From contig WBZZ01006588.1 in NCBI GenBank assembly GCA_019918135.1, positions 1 to 64,000 on the forward strand: a stretch of 64,000 bases of DNA, given 5' to 3'. The DNA is from Paulinella micropora (lineage: Eukaryota > Cercozoa > Imbricatea > Euglyphida > Paulinellidae). This document shows positions 10,083-18,579 of this stretch, piece by piece (position 1 is the first letter of the stretch; the number at the start of each line of letters is the position of its first letter). The notes below the pieces were generated by a model that saw only the letters and a program-made list of their open reading frames with translations, was not told the DNA's origin and did not search any database. The position numbers and the translations under genes were made by a program.

Positions 10083-11332
10083 TATTGATCCTCAATAAAA
10101 TTAACTATAACATTAACATTTCCACCGCCAGTTCCAGAAAGTGTTTTTTGTGTAAATGTTAGAATATCACTCGGCGATAGATATATATCATAATTTCTAA
10201 GGTTGAGTATTTGGCTTGACCCGCTCGTAATATAAAGCTTGAGAAGGGTAGTCCCCCCAGCGATGGCTGATGCTTTCGAGTCTGTATCTACAATAGAATA
10301 TTTGGTATCAACATCAGCAAAACCCGCTCCTGTTAATGTTCCATTTAATACTAATTTTGCGATAATTGTTTTGCTATCCTCATTCGTGATGCTTATCAAT
10401 GTAGGATACACAGTTGAATAGTTGGTTATGTTAGCGCCAGCACTATCAAACACTGCTTTATTCCTAATACTGAATACAGGACCTTCTGTGGCAGTCGCCG
10501 CCTTGGTTCCTTCAACTTCGTTCGTTATACTCGCATTTATATTGTTAGTCCCTTCAATAAACATACTAACACTCGCAGTCTTTAACGATTGAACCCCAGT
10601 TCCAATACCATTGTTAAATATTCGTGCGACAAATGGAAGCGATGTATTTCGTAAGCTCACACCTGTATTAGCATTCGCATATTTAATCATATGGACTAGC
10701 TGGAATTCGCCAGTCGCAGGATTTTCAATGTAGAACCTTATAGCACCAAAACCTAAATATTGAAATTTAATCTGGAATACATTACCTTTGGTCCAATCAA
10801 TGGCAGGCATATCTTTGGTTCCATTACAAGGGTCATCCCAGTTCGCTTGTGCGATAGTAGTGCAGACTCCTCCTTTACAATGGACGATATTCATACCAGT
10901 GTTTTTGTCTTTGTAGAAATAGAAACCATCATTCAATCCGCTATCTCCTAACCCGATAAACGAATAGTAGTCTTTCGTTTCATCAGTAGTCCATAAAGGA
11001 GTGAAGCGGGCTAAAACTCCCATACCAGTTCTGTATTTAATTCTTTTTTTACTTAACAAAATGGCATCGGCAGTATTGTTTGCTTGCGTTTTCAATTCAG
11101 CCATATTCGCATTAAATGAAACTGTAGCATTAGTTTGAGTTAATGTCCATATTCGTGTATTGATATTGTATGGAAAAATCTCCTGAACAACTGGTGTTAA
11201 TTCACCGACCAATGCTTCGCCGAAAGCTGTTTTCATACTATTGGTTTCAACATTGCCATCGTAGCCGACTTTGACATTTACGAAATCTCCGTCGGGATTT
11301 TGTGCTACTAAATTTCGTTGGTGAGTGGTCAT
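10082..11332 (-). CDS. 423-aa-type virion-associated protein (E2)
   Basis: The protein begins MTTHQRNLVAQNPDG and has a conserved central block (RTGMGVLARFTPLW, DGFYFYKDK, GNVFQIKFQYLGFGAI, FYIENP, VSLRNT) and a beta-rich C-terminal half. The start at 11332 is preferred to one seven codons upstream because the E3 copy starts at the same MTTHQRN. The gene lies directly downstream of the capsid gene in every element here. I do not know its proven function. A decoration, fibre or lectin-like role is a guess from position and beta-rich composition. The frame looks whole. Confidence 0.65.
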   Translation of the reverse strand: MTTHQRNLVAQNPDGDFVNVKVGYDGNVETNSMKTAFGEALVGELTPVVQEIFPYNINTRIWTLTQTNATVSFNANMAELKTQANNTADAILLSKKRIKYRTGMGVLARFTPLWTTDETKDYYSFIGLGDSGLNDGFYFYKDKNTGMNIVHCKGGVCTTIAQANWDDPCNGTKDMPAIDWTKGNVFQIKFQYLGFGAIRFYIENPATGEFQLVHMIKYANANTGVSLRNTSLPFVARIFNNGIGTGVQSLKTASVSMFIEGTNNINASITNEVEGTKAATATEGPVFSIRNKAVFDSAGANITNYSTVYPTLISITNEDSKTIIAKLVLNGTLTGAGFADVDTKYSIVDTDSKASAIAGGTTLLKLYITSGSSQILNLRNYDIYLSPSDILTFTQKTLSGTGGGNVNVIVNFIEDQ

Positions 11333-11335
11333 TTT

Positions 11336-11365
11336 GTAGGTGCTTTTTTTCAAAAAACCACCTAC
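11336..11365. repeat. GTAAGTG-type A/T hairpin (P2), copy 1
   Basis: GTAGGTGCTTTTTTT pairs with CAAAAAACCACCTAC to make a hairpin of about 14 bp with almost no loop. It ends four bases from the start codon of the 423-aa-type gene. Four more copies sit in equivalent positions. Confidence 0.75.
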
Positions 11366-11449
11366 GACCTCAAAAAATGTTTTGTGTAAGCTTTGTATAT
11401 TGTAATAAAAAAAATTAAAATTTTTTAAATATTACTTCCGCGGTGGGGG

Positions 11450-11474
11450 TTATAGGGGGGCGAAGACCCTTATG
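11450..11474. repeat. Degenerate GTAGGGGC-type palindrome (P1) at capsid gene end
   Basis: TATAGGGGGGCGAAGACCCT is an imperfect member of the same dyad family, and lies at the 3' end of the E2 capsid gene. It is preceded by CTTCCGCGGTGGGGG, which resembles the flank of the copy at 10065. Confidence 0.5.
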
Positions 11475-12951
11475 AAATCGTAATCATATTCGCCTTAACC
11501 TGAACCTCTCGCTGAGTGATTGCCACAGTGTAATGGTTGAAGGCGGCATTCGCGGTGGTCGCAATAAACTCCCATCGTCGCTCAGTATCAAGACTTAAAC
11601 CGCTGATTTCATTTTGGTCTTTGCTCCATAGCGGGCGGGTATTATCCCAAGCATCAATCCAGAACCAATTGTATTTATACACATCGTTATTCAACAAGGC
11701 CGAACCCTCAACCTTTGGCTTCAAATACATATAGTCTTCTTCGCTCGCAGTGTCAACGTTAAATTCTTGCTGGCGGGAACCATCCAGAGTAGTGTAAAAA
11801 TTGACAACCTTAGCAGCGGCACGATTATCGTTGTCATAGGCTGTGTTCTTTCTTTCTTCGGTGTCAGAGTGATAAATCTTCTTCAAACGGCGACCGTGGC
11901 CTCTGTCAAATCGCATAATAATGTTTTGGCTTGTGCTTGCTTGTGTAGTATTTTTGTAAACATAGGGATAATCAATATTGAAACTCATACCTTCGGGGCT
12001 AGCAATCTTCTGCTGGATTGATTGAATAACATCGGGGTTCGTTTCAACCGCAAGAAACAAGGCAAAATTGGTGACATCAGCAGATACCGCCATAGGCATG
12101 GTAGCATTTAGTGCGGCAAGATAAGCAGTGCTAATACAAGTAGTAGCACCATTCGTCACCGTATAACCAGTTCTGTCAGTAGCACTCCACACAATTCGCA
12201 TAGTCAAAATCTCTGGAAACATAATAGTCTTATCAAGTGCGAAAATAGTATTGAGAATCATACCCAAAGGAATTTTAACATTAATTGCTAAAACAGCATT
12301 CGCTCCACTTCCAACAAGATACTTCGCCTCATTGTAATTAACATTTACGGCCGACAAAGCTCCAGTTCCATCAGTCAAAGCAGCATCATCGTGACGACGA
12401 GCAGAAATCACGGGCTCTCGCAATAGAGCCTGAGTAGAGGCGGCAAGATTGTTACCAGCATCTGTAGCCGCACGAAAGGCAGTTCTAGTTCCTTCAACAG
12501 CACTGATATTAATCAAGCCGTTAGCATTACACTTTTGGAGCATGCAACCATATCCACTAGCATCGCCGTGGTTAGGAAGGTCTAGGAAATCCTTCAAACT
12601 CATTTCTGGTTTCCACAGCATCTTAGTTACCGTTCTGAGATTGTTAATGTCGCACAGATAAACACCGCTACGGGTTTGAAGTTGTATCTGGCTAATTTGT
12701 GAAAGGCAGTCCATAAAAATTCTAGAATAAGTGTTGGCACCAGCCGCTCTCATAGTATAAGTAAAACTCAAATAAGACCGAGCGAGATTGAAAGGTCGGC
12801 TAATAAGGTCAAAGCTTCGTTCTTGTCCGCCAGCAGTAGTGACCTCAAAGGTTCCAGAACCCTCACGAGGGGCCAGCTTATTCAAACGATACGAAGCACT
12901 GATATAGTCAGTCTTGCTGAAATCTAGTTCGTCTCCGTGTTGTGTAGGCAT
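11470..12951 (-). CDS. MCP: Polinton major capsid protein (E2 copy), fossil part
   Basis: The 493-residue product has the same length and block order as the E1 and E3 capsids (MPTQHGDEL start, APREGSG, FNLARSYLSFTYT, a central ARRHDDAAL block, and NRAAAKVVNFYTTLDGSRQQ with a final SGLSLDTERR). The sequence has clearly diverged from them, which marks E2 as a distinct lineage. A double jelly-roll hexon role is inferred from family and neighbours. Two hairpins of the GTAAGTG type lie in the spacer before its start. The frame looks whole. Confidence 0.87.
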   Translation of the reverse strand: MPTQHGDELDFSKTDYISASYRLNKLAPREGSGTFEVTTAGGQERSFDLISRPFNLARSYLSFTYTMRAAGANTYSRIFMDCLSQISQIQLQTRSGVYLCDINNLRTVTKMLWKPEMSLKDFLDLPNHGDASGYGCMLQKCNANGLINISAVEGTRTAFRAATDAGNNLAASTQALLREPVISARRHDDAALTDGTGALSAVNVNYNEAKYLVGSGANAVLAINVKIPLGMILNTIFALDKTIMFPEILTMRIVWSATDRTGYTVTNGATTCISTAYLAALNATMPMAVSADVTNFALFLAVETNPDVIQSIQQKIASPEGMSFNIDYPYVYKNTTQASTSQNIIMRFDRGHGRRLKKIYHSDTEERKNTAYDNDNRAAAKVVNFYTTLDGSRQQEFNVDTASEEDYMYLKPKVEGSALLNNDVYKYNWFWIDAWDNTRPLWSKDQNEISGLSLDTERRWEFIATTANAAFNHYTVAITQREVQVKANMITIS

Positions 12952-12956
12952 TTCGT

Positions 12957-12986
12957 GTAAGTGCTTTTTTTCAAAAAACCACTTAC
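12957..12986. repeat. GTAAGTG-type A/T hairpin (P2), copy 2
   Basis: GTAAGTGCTTTTTTT pairs with CAAAAAACCACTTAC. It lies six bases from the capsid start codon on the minus strand. It may be a 5' leader hairpin of the capsid transcript or a 3' hairpin of the penton transcript. Confidence 0.75.
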
Positions 12987-13055
12987 GAACTCAAAAAACG
13001 ATTTTTAAAAGGTCGCTATATATTTTAATATGAGAAAAAAATAAATTAATTAATT

Positions 13056-13083
13056 GTAAGTGCTTTTTTTAAAAACCACTTAC
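13056..13083. repeat. GTAAGTG-type A/T hairpin (P2), copy 3
   Basis: A second copy lies in the same penton-capsid spacer, about 100 bases from copy 2, again followed by ATCTCAAAAA. Two copies in one spacer suggest local duplication of the cassette. Confidence 0.7.
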
Positions 13084-13117
13084 GATCTCAAAAACCTATA
13101 TTTTACTGTGCGGGGTT

Positions 13118-13138
13118 GTAGGGGGAGCAGGCCCCTAC
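13118..13138. repeat. GTAGGGGC-type palindrome (P1) at penton gene end
   Basis: GTAGGGGGAGCAGGCCCCTAC is a dyad just beyond the 3' end of the penton gene, preceded by GCGGGGTT. A nearly identical dyad with the same preceding GCGGGGT lies at 17555. Confidence 0.78.
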
Positions 13139-13947
13139 CTAGATTTGAGTAGATTAAAAAATGATGTAAATAAATTAAAATAATTCGTCTCGCGGTAAAT
13201 CAACAATGTCATTACAATACCCAATCGTTTAGGTTAATGGGTTGGTCGTTTTCGTCAGTTAAGTAAAACCGATACACATTGCTTGAACTCGTAGATAATC
13301 TTTTGCCATACTCCGACCCGCTTCCGTCGTAGATAACAGAGCCGAACGGGATTTCATTCGCTGTATATATTTCCTGTAATACGTGATTATCGCCTTCGCC
13401 CACTAAATCCGATTGTAGATACAATGTTTTTTCGCCCGTCAATATTATGACATTTGGGGACCTCAGTATTATTAGCAAAGAAGTAAGTAGAGGACCGCTC
13501 AAAACCCATAATTTCATGTATGCGAGTTTCGTCGTCAAATACAAACCGCGGTTGAATGTTAATGGGATTGTTCGCTACGGTGAATGTTAGCTTGCCGTCT
13601 TCTGGGTCGGTGTTTGTGTTGTTGCTTGTTATTGTGTATGTATAGTCGTTCGGGCTTTCTGCGGTTAGCGCCTCGGCCAGCTTATTTTTTAAGTTGTTCA
13701 TCGTGTAGTTGCCTTCGGGTATCGTAATTAGTGCCTCGTTACCATTCTCACTCAGAATAAAAGTATTATAAGGACGTGCGACGGAATAATACGACTTCTG
13801 CACATAGATATGTAAAATTTTACAGTGTGTTGGGTTGTCTAGCGATTTCATATCGATGGAGTGAGTGAAATCACTGTCCGTGCCGTTTATCCTATTTTTG
13901 CTATTGACATAGTAAATATTGCTACTTCTCCCACCACGATACTCCAT
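13139..13947 (-). pseudogene. Polinton penton (minor capsid) protein gene (E2 copy), fossil part
   Basis: The product begins MEYRGGRSSNIYYVNSKNRI and shares CKILHIYVQKSYYSVA and ITIPEGNYTMNNLKNKLAE with the E1 and E3 pentons. It lies between capsid and protease. A GCGGAGGC-type cassette sits directly before its start codon. The copy is broken (about one break). Confidence 0.75.
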
Positions 13948-13948
13948 T

Positions 13949-14013
13949 GCGGAGACTTCGCCTCCGCACCTCCACGGGTTTTGTGAAACTTTTTCAAAAG
14001 TTTCTATATATAG
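13949..14013. repeat. GCGGAGGC-type palindromic cassette (P3), copy 1, with TATA-like motif
   Basis: GCGGAGACTTCGCCTCCGC is a near-perfect dyad directly upstream of the penton start. It is followed by a second dyad around GAAACTTTTTCAAAAGTTTC and then CTATATATAG at 14004. The same two-dyad arrangement occurs in reverse orientation at 21789-21853, in front of another gene pair. Confidence 0.7.
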
Positions 14014-14040
14014 GAAAAAATATATTTTTGTTTTAATTAC

Positions 14041-14968
14041 CTAAATAAAAGGATCAAAACCATACCCGTTCTGAGCTTTCAACTCTTCCGCTTCTTTTTC
14101 TTTTAAGTCCGTCCAACCGCTGGCAAATTTAAACCTATTACCTTTCGCCCGCTCTAACAAAAACCTAATACTATGCCACCCGCATGTATCTGTTGTGTCG
14201 CTTTGGTTTTTAACCTGATTAACCTTCATAAGCAGATATGTGTTCGGCTTACTCTTGTCAATAAGCTGTTTCATTTTGTGTAGAAATAGCTCAGTCGGCT
14301 TATACAGTGCGAGCGGGTCGTAGATTTCAATAGAGTCGTCTTTAATGAGGTCAACCCAAACAGCAATCCAATGTGAGCCTGGTTGGCTAGACTTATCCAA
14401 GTTCATTATAAAACCATAATTCTTTCTTTTTTCTGGTTTCAGTTTGTTTATTTCATCGCTGGCTACCGTGCCGATATAACATTCGTGCTTTTTCATAATG
14501 TTGTTTATTTCGTCCGTCATCAATCCTCTGTAGGGGCTTCCAGCCCCTACGACCCCATCGGAGGGGGTGCGGGGGACGAAGTCCCCTGCTTCTACTGCCC
14601 CATCTACTGCCTCAGTTTGTGGTTGAACTTCTGGCATATTTTCTGGCTGTTGAACTTCTGGCTGTTGAACTTCCTCGGTTGGTTGAATACCGAGGTGATT
14701 TGAAACTTGATTTTTAATATTTGGGTCGCTTCTCATTTCAGTTACTAAGTTATTTACATAATCCTTCTTCTTCAATTTTTTTTCTGTATTTGCCCTTCTT
14801 TAAATATTTCTTAATTGTTGCTATCGTTAAAAGTTTGTGTATTAATTCCTCCATCGTTTTTGCCCCAGCACCCGTTTGGTTTATTCCCAAATAATCAGCG
14901 AGTTTCTTTCTCATTTCATTCTGGTTTATTCCTAAATCAATACCTTCATCTACTATAACTTGTGCCAT
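14041..14968 (-). pseudogene. PRO: Adenain-like cysteine protease gene (E2 copy), fossil part
   Basis: The domain carries GSHWIAVW (His), EIYDPLALY (acidic) and TDTCGWHS (Cys), the pattern of adenovirus-type maturation proteases, preceded by the conserved entry RGLMTDEIN. A linker with EVQQPE units separates it from a helical N-terminal part that includes KKLADYLGINQTGAG, also seen in E3. A GTAGGGGC-type palindrome and a second small dyad lie within the linker-coding part. The gene is broken (about one break). Confidence 0.82.
14530..14550. repeat. GTAGGGGC-type palindrome (P1) inside the protease linker
   Basis: GTAGGGGCTTCCAGCCCCTAC lies within the coding part of the E2 protease, just before the conserved RGLMTDE. 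It is followed by GACCCC and a second dyad GGGGGACGAAGTCCCC at about 14571. E1 and E3 lack it at the same place, so it looks like a cassette gained in the linker-coding region. Confidence 0.75.
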
Positions 14969-15390
14969 ACCCGCTGTCGTGTGTTTTCCTTTAACTTTTT
15001 TTGGTGTGGTTTGCCCCGAGCTTTCATTTCTTTTTCCAAAGCAGGGCCCAAAGTTTTGGGTATGTCCAATTTCGGATACTTGTAATCATTTCTTAAACCT
15101 GCGGATATGTATGATATTTTATCTTTACTTTCAAAGTGTTTCGCTTTAGCCTCCGCTCGTTTTTTTTCTTGTTCTAATTCTTTTTTATATTGTTCAGCCA
15201 GTTCTTTCTGCTCATCTGCTGATTGGGCATCGGCTATCGCTTTCTCTATTCCTTTACCAAGTTTGTCAAATTCTGTTTTGCTCAAGCTTTTAATAAATTT
15301 AGTTGTAAAGCCCGCTTTCTTCATTAATTCAATGTATTTTTCTTTTAATTCCTTTTCAGCCTTTTTCTCTTCTTTTGTTTTCAATGGCAT
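14953..15390 (-). CDS. Charged helical protein between protease and coiled-coil genes (E2), fossil part
   Basis: The 145-residue product is very rich in Lys and Glu, with long predicted helices (KKAEKELKEKYIELMKKAGF and ELAEQYKKELEQEKKRAEAK). It lies in the place occupied in E3 by 33169-33597, but similarity between the two is weak. A scaffold or core role is possible. I do not recognise a family. The frame looks open. Confidence 0.5.
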   Translation of the reverse strand: MPLKTKEEKKAEKELKEKYIELMKKAGFTTKFIKSLSKTEFDKLGKGIEKAIADAQSADEQKELAEQYKKELEQEKKRAEAKAKHFESKDKISYISAGLRNDYKYPKLDIPKTLGPALEKEMKARGKPHQKKLKENTRQRVWHKL

Positions 15391-15404
15391 CTGTTTTTCT
15401 TCTG

Positions 15405-15622
15405 GTGCTTGTGGTGGTGCTTGTGGTGGTGCTTGTGGTGGTGCTTGTGGTGGTGCTTGTGGTGGTGCTTGTGGTGGTGCTTGTGGTGGTGCTTGTGGTG
15501 GTGCTTGTGGTGGTGCTTGTGGTGGTGCTTGTGGTGGTGCTTGTGGTGGTGCTAGTTGTGGTGCTTGGGGTGGTCCTAGTTGTGGTGCTTGTGGTGGTGC
15601 TTGTGGTGGTGCTTGTATGTAT
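15405..15622. repeat. 12-bp coding minisatellite, about 17 units
   Basis: The unit GGTGGTGCTTGT is repeated about 17 times with a few variant units near the right end (GCTAGTTGTGGTGCTTGGGG). On the minus strand it encodes Thr/Ser-rich repeats. All frames stay open through it, so long reading frames on the plus strand here are not evidence of genes. The E3 counterpart lacks the array and has a Gln-rich stretch instead. Confidence 0.9.
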
Positions 15623-15905
15623 TGGTGGTGGTAATAGCATTAAATTATTTTTTCTATCTTGTTCAAATTTTACATCCTCTATAAGTTTTTGCTCTCTGTT
15701 CGCCTCCCTCATTAATTCTTCTTGTCTTTCCTTCATTTCCGCATTCTCCTTCCTCTCCATTCTTTTCTTCTCATCTTCTGCCTGTTCTCTTAACTTCTTT
15801 TCCTTTTCCTCTTGCTCGTGTATTAGTTCATATTTTTTCAGCAGGTTGTTTTGTATCTGGTTGCGGTTCTCGTGTTCAAGGCGATTGAATTCGGACTTAA
15901 CTATT

Positions 15906-15924
15906 GTAGGAGCTCTGCTCCTAC
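15906..15924. repeat. GTAGGAGC palindrome (P1 variant) inside the coiled-coil gene
   Basis: GTAGGAGCTCTGCTCCTAC lies in the N-terminal coding part, followed by GACCTCGGGATTTGGAAGGG, a flank shared with the copy at 16209. In frame it encodes a Ser/Arg-rich stretch (KSRGRRSRAPT) that has no counterpart in E3. Confidence 0.72.
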
Positions 15925-16122
15925 GACCTCGGGATTTGGAAGGGGTATCCCCTTTCATATATTTCAGAAACAGTTTAACGATTTGAAGTGTTGAAAGGTC
16001 ATTAGTTTTCTTTCCGAAGTTGAGATATGCTCGTTTGCCTTTCACTTTAATATATGGTCAACCATCTTTGGTTCTGTATATCCTCGGAGGTCGTTGTTTA
16101 AGTTTCTTCTTTGGTTTACTTT

Positions 16123-16141
16123 GCAGAGACTTCGCCTCCGC
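16123..16141. repeat. GCGGAGGC-type palindrome (P3), copy 2
   Basis: GCAGAGACTTCGCCTCCGC with the same CACCTCC flank as the copy at 13949 lies near the start of the coiled-coil gene of E2. Confidence 0.65.
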
Positions 16142-16208
16142 ACCTCCTCTTCTTACTTTTTTCATATGTATATTGTTAGAAAAAAAATTAATATAAGATT
16201 TTACATTC

Positions 16209-16258
16209 GTAGGGGCAAGCCCCTACAACCCCATGGGGGTTTGAAAGGGGTTTCCCCT
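16209..16258. repeat. GTAGGGGC-type palindrome (P1) plus GGGGTTTCCCC dyad
   Basis: GTAGGGGCAAGCCCCTAC is followed by AACCCCATGGGGGTT and GAAAGGGGTTTCCCCTTTC, three successive dyads. They lie just beyond the 3' end of the small basic protein gene, a terminator-like position. Confidence 0.75.
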
Positions 16259-16260
16259 TT

Positions 16261-16587
16261 CTACCGAAATTTAACAGCTCCGCCTCGTTGCTTGCCGTAT
16301 CCTTGCTTCATCGCGGCCTTCGCTACACGGTCCGCATAAGGCACACCTACATCGCTCAGAAAAGTAGCACCCCTTGAAATCAATTGGTTCTTCTTGATAA
16401 ACCTATTAGCATCCACTATCGCTTTTCCGACCTTCGCCCAATTAACTTTGCCTCCTGTTTGTTTCTTTTTTCCCTTCTTCTTTCTGTTCTTCGCACCTCC
16501 CGCTTGTGGCATTTTTGACTGGGCTTGGATTGTATCCGATGTTGTATCCCGCTGGTTGTGAAATAATCACTGGTGATGTTGGCATCT
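16261..16587 (-). CDS. Small basic virion-type protein gene (E2), fossil part
   Basis: The C-terminal 83 residues start with a Lys-rich stretch (NRKKKGKKKQTGGK), then VNWAKVGKAIVDANRFIKKN, and end GYGKQRGGAVKFR. The E3 homologue (34324-34641) has the same plan and end (GYGKQRGRGALKF). A basic head, amphipathic helix and glycine-rich end resemble small core or membrane-active proteins of adenovirus-like particles, but I cannot assign a family. A TCTATATATAG motif lies at the upstream end. The gene is possibly broken (about one break). Confidence 0.55.
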
Positions 16588-16595
16588 ATATATAG
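16585..16595 (-). promoter_or_regulatory. TATA-like motif (CTATATATAG)
   Basis: CTATATATAG sits immediately before a start codon on the minus strand at the head of the small basic protein gene. The identical block occurs at 14004 and 17514, in front of penton and ATPase genes. Confidence 0.5.
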
Positions 16596-16622
16596 TTCTG
16601 AAAAAAATAAATAATAATAAAA

Positions 16623-17471
16623 TTACTTTAAACGAATATTGAAGTTCTTTCGTAATTCATCAGACACCGCATCCACATACAAAAAGTTAAACCGTTCCTT
16701 GGTCGCCTCGTGGTATTTTTCAATAAAGTAGTCTAAATCATAACCGAATTCCAAATGTTTATACACAAGCTCAATTTTATCCTGAGACTGACCAGGAAAA
16801 ATAAAAAGGTAGTCTAGCTGTTTAATCGCCTCAGGTCGTAAGTCGTTAAGGTACTGCGAGCTCATAATTACCTTCGACTTGTAGTGTCTATTTTTTTTTC
16901 AACAGGTCGCTCACGGACTTATCCCTTAAACCTGAGCCGAGGTCATCAAGAACAAACACGACTTCGGGAGTTTGATACTTAGACGGTCTCTGTGGCTTCT
17001 CTTCTCCCTCCTGCTTCTTCTTTTCCTCTTTACCAAAATAAAGAAACTTCTGCTTTGGTTCTTCTTTCTCGTCCCGCACAACCTCGCCTTCTTCTTGCTC
17101 TTCGTCAGGTTATTCAGCTTGTCTAACTCGTAATCAATCACACTGTACCCCCTTACGGGTGTAGGCCCGTATCCGTCCGTTTTCAAATATGTGTATATCG
17201 CCATCGGGTTTCCCTTCTTCTTGAAGTGCTTAACCATTTCTTTGTAAATGTGGTCCTTGTGTATCGTGCTGGCTATAATAACAATCCTTGTTTTTCTGTC
17301 CGTCGTTCGTTTCAGGATTTCAAACAGTGCTGTCGTCTTACCACTCTTCTTGCGAGCGAGAAGAAAAATATTGGCATACGGTTCATCAAATAACTTATAT
17401 CCTTTTGCCAACTTCTCACCATCTCCGTTTTGCTTGACTGGTCTAACTCGTATATCATTAATTTTCTCCAT
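16623..17471 (-). pseudogene. ATPase: FtsK/HerA-type genome-packaging ATPase gene (E2 copy), fossil part
   Basis: The Walker A motif is in LLARKKSGKTTALFEILKRT near residue 35 and a Walker B-like VVFVLDDLGSG lies further on, followed by SSQYLNDLRPEAIKQLDYL. This is the pattern of the A32-like packaging ATPases of Polintons and virophages, which drive DNA into the capsid. Gene position (between the small basic and 120-aa genes) is the same as in E3. The chosen start MEKIND follows the hairpin and TATA-like block. The gene is broken (about two breaks). Confidence 0.85.
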
Positions 17472-17501
17472 GTAAGAGCTTTTTTTCAAAAAACCTCCTA
17501 C
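17472..17501. repeat. GTAAGTG-type A/T hairpin (P2), copy 4
   Basis: GTAAGAGCTTTTTTT pairs with CAAAAAACCTCCTAC directly against the ATPase start codon, followed by AACCTCAAAAAAC as in the other copies. Confidence 0.72.
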
Positions 17502-17513
17502 AACCTCAAAAAA

Positions 17514-17523
17514 CTATATATAG
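17514..17523 (-). promoter_or_regulatory. TATA-like motif before the ATPase gene
   Basis: CTATATATAG lies about 45 bases before the ATPase start on the minus strand, beyond the P2 hairpin, so the hairpin would be in the transcript leader if this is the promoter. Confidence 0.45.
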
Positions 17524-17554
17524 AAAAATATATTTTTATTTTACTGGCGGGGTC

Positions 17555-17575
17555 GTAGGGGGAGCAGGCCCCTAC
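17555..17575. repeat. GTAGGGGC-type palindrome (P1) at the 120-aa gene end
   Basis: GTAGGGGGAGCAGGCCCCTAC, preceded by GGCGGGGTC, matches the dyad at 13118 base for base. It lies just beyond the stop of the minus-strand 120-aa-type gene. Confidence 0.78.
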
Positions 17576-17577
17576 CC

Positions 17578-17941
17578 CAGAAATTCTAAACAAATAACAA
17601 TTCTTCCAGCTAGTTGGTCAGTCTCAATACTGCCATTGTCTGTTTTAAGCACTTTAAAACTATTGCCCGTCAGTCCAATTAATAATACCTAAGTTGTAGC
17701 TAAGATTGGAAATGTTTGCTGTGTTGCTGTCGGCGAATGTTCCAATAATACCGATGCGGTCCATATAAAGGATTTTTGTTTTCGTCTCCGTCGTATTATT
17801 CATATAGTGGATAAACTTAACATTCATTCTGGTCGGGGTAAAGTTCATTTGAATGTTTTTGTCGAATGTCTTGCTACCATTAACACCGCCTGGAAAATCA
17901 TTACTTAGAAAAATAATCTGTTGGAATTTATAGTCCGTCAT
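17578..17941 (-). pseudogene. 120-aa-type conserved Polinton protein gene (E2), fossil part
   Basis: The product contains IIFLSNDFPGG, SKTFDKNIQMNFTPTRMNVK and RILYMDRIGIIGTFADSN-type blocks in common with the 120-residue E3 protein at 35732-36094. It is beta-rich and always lies just upstream of the ATPase. I do not recognise a named family. A minor structural protein is a reasonable guess. It is broken (about one break). Confidence 0.55.
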
Positions 17942-17959
17942 TTGCAATGTTGCCCTCTA

Positions 17960-18213
17960 TACTAATCTTTATAAACTTTTTATTAATTAATATTTCTGCT
18001 CGGACTGCCTGCGATTTCTATTCACGGGTCAGTGTTAAAAAAATGAAAGTTGTTTGTGGTGTATTCAAAAAGGAATAGAAACAAAATTTAAATGTGTGTA
18101 TAAACCTTTTAGTGATTGGTGTGTTAGTTTTGATGAAGCCATTCCTTTAATTTGCTCAGTTAGTGATGCTTCTTGGTATAAAACTCAGCTATATGAGTGC
18201 TCACTTCTTACTT
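17960..18213 (+). pseudogene. Small secreted cysteine-rich protein gene, degraded copy (E2)
   Basis: The plus-strand stretch between the 120-aa and membrane protein genes resembles the 85-residue secreted protein of E3 (36120-36377): a hydrophobic head, a CDF motif, and an end resembling SDASWYKTQLYEC. It is in the same relative position and orientation. It is broken and short, so the call depends on comparison with E3. Confidence 0.45.
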
Positions 18214-18548
18214 GAAGAAGGTGATGGAAGGCAGATGCCTATAAGTAAGGTCAAAATGCCTAAATAAGTGTTGGCTGTCTCGCACGGTAAGTTCTTTTCA
18301 GACAACCTCACGATACAAAGGGTTATAATCGCGATAATGATACCCATTTGAAATAAGTATTTAATAAGTCGGCTGTCGGTTGGTCTGTTTTTTATACAAC
18401 AACAATTCCAGTTGTCTTCCAATTCGTGCTCTACTTTATTTTCTTCATTCTTCAATGAAATATCCAAAACACGATTTTTTAATTCTGGCGTTAGTTCGCC
18501 ATCTGCCATATCAATGAGTGAAGGTGGAGGGTGTAATCTAGGTGGCAT
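18201..18548 (-). CDS. Small two-helix membrane protein (E2), fossil part
   Basis: The 115-residue product starts with a Pro-rich head (MPPRLHPPPSLIDMADGELT), a charged middle and Cys pairs (NWNCCC), then two hydrophobic segments (about residues 65-85, IIIAIITLCIV, and 92-108, LGILTLLIGICLP). The E3 homologue at 49243-49596 is similar throughout. It follows the fibre gene on the same strand. A virion or host membrane role is possible. No family is recognised. The frame looks whole. Confidence 0.65.
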   Translation of the reverse strand: MPPRLHPPPSLIDMADGELTPELKNRVLDISLKNEENKVEHELEDNWNCCCIKNRPTDSRLIKYLFQMGIIIAIITLCIVRLSEKNLPCETANTYLGILTLLIGICLPSPSSSKK

Positions 18549-18579
18549 TGTTATTACGGATTTCTGCTAATTGGTTTTT

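Larger units (their letters stand above)
15356..16071 (-). pseudogene. Coiled-coil virion-type protein gene (E2), fossil part
   Basis: The product shares YLNFGKKTND(L/M)STLQ(I/M)VK near its start and an EQKLIED motif after the coiled coil with the E3 protein at 33598-34275. The middle is a long charged coiled coil (QEEKEKKLREQAEDEKKRME). The C-terminal part is taken over by a 12-bp minisatellite. A GTAGGAGC palindrome and a GCGGAGGC-type dyad lie in its N-terminal part. It is probably a structural or DNA-organising virion protein, by position only. It is broken (about two breaks). Confidence 0.6.

Noticed and set aside
15107-15986. Long plus-strand frames over the 12-bp minisatellite
   Set aside because: A 12-bp repeat keeps all three frames of a strand open. 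The conserved coiled-coil protein is on the minus strand.
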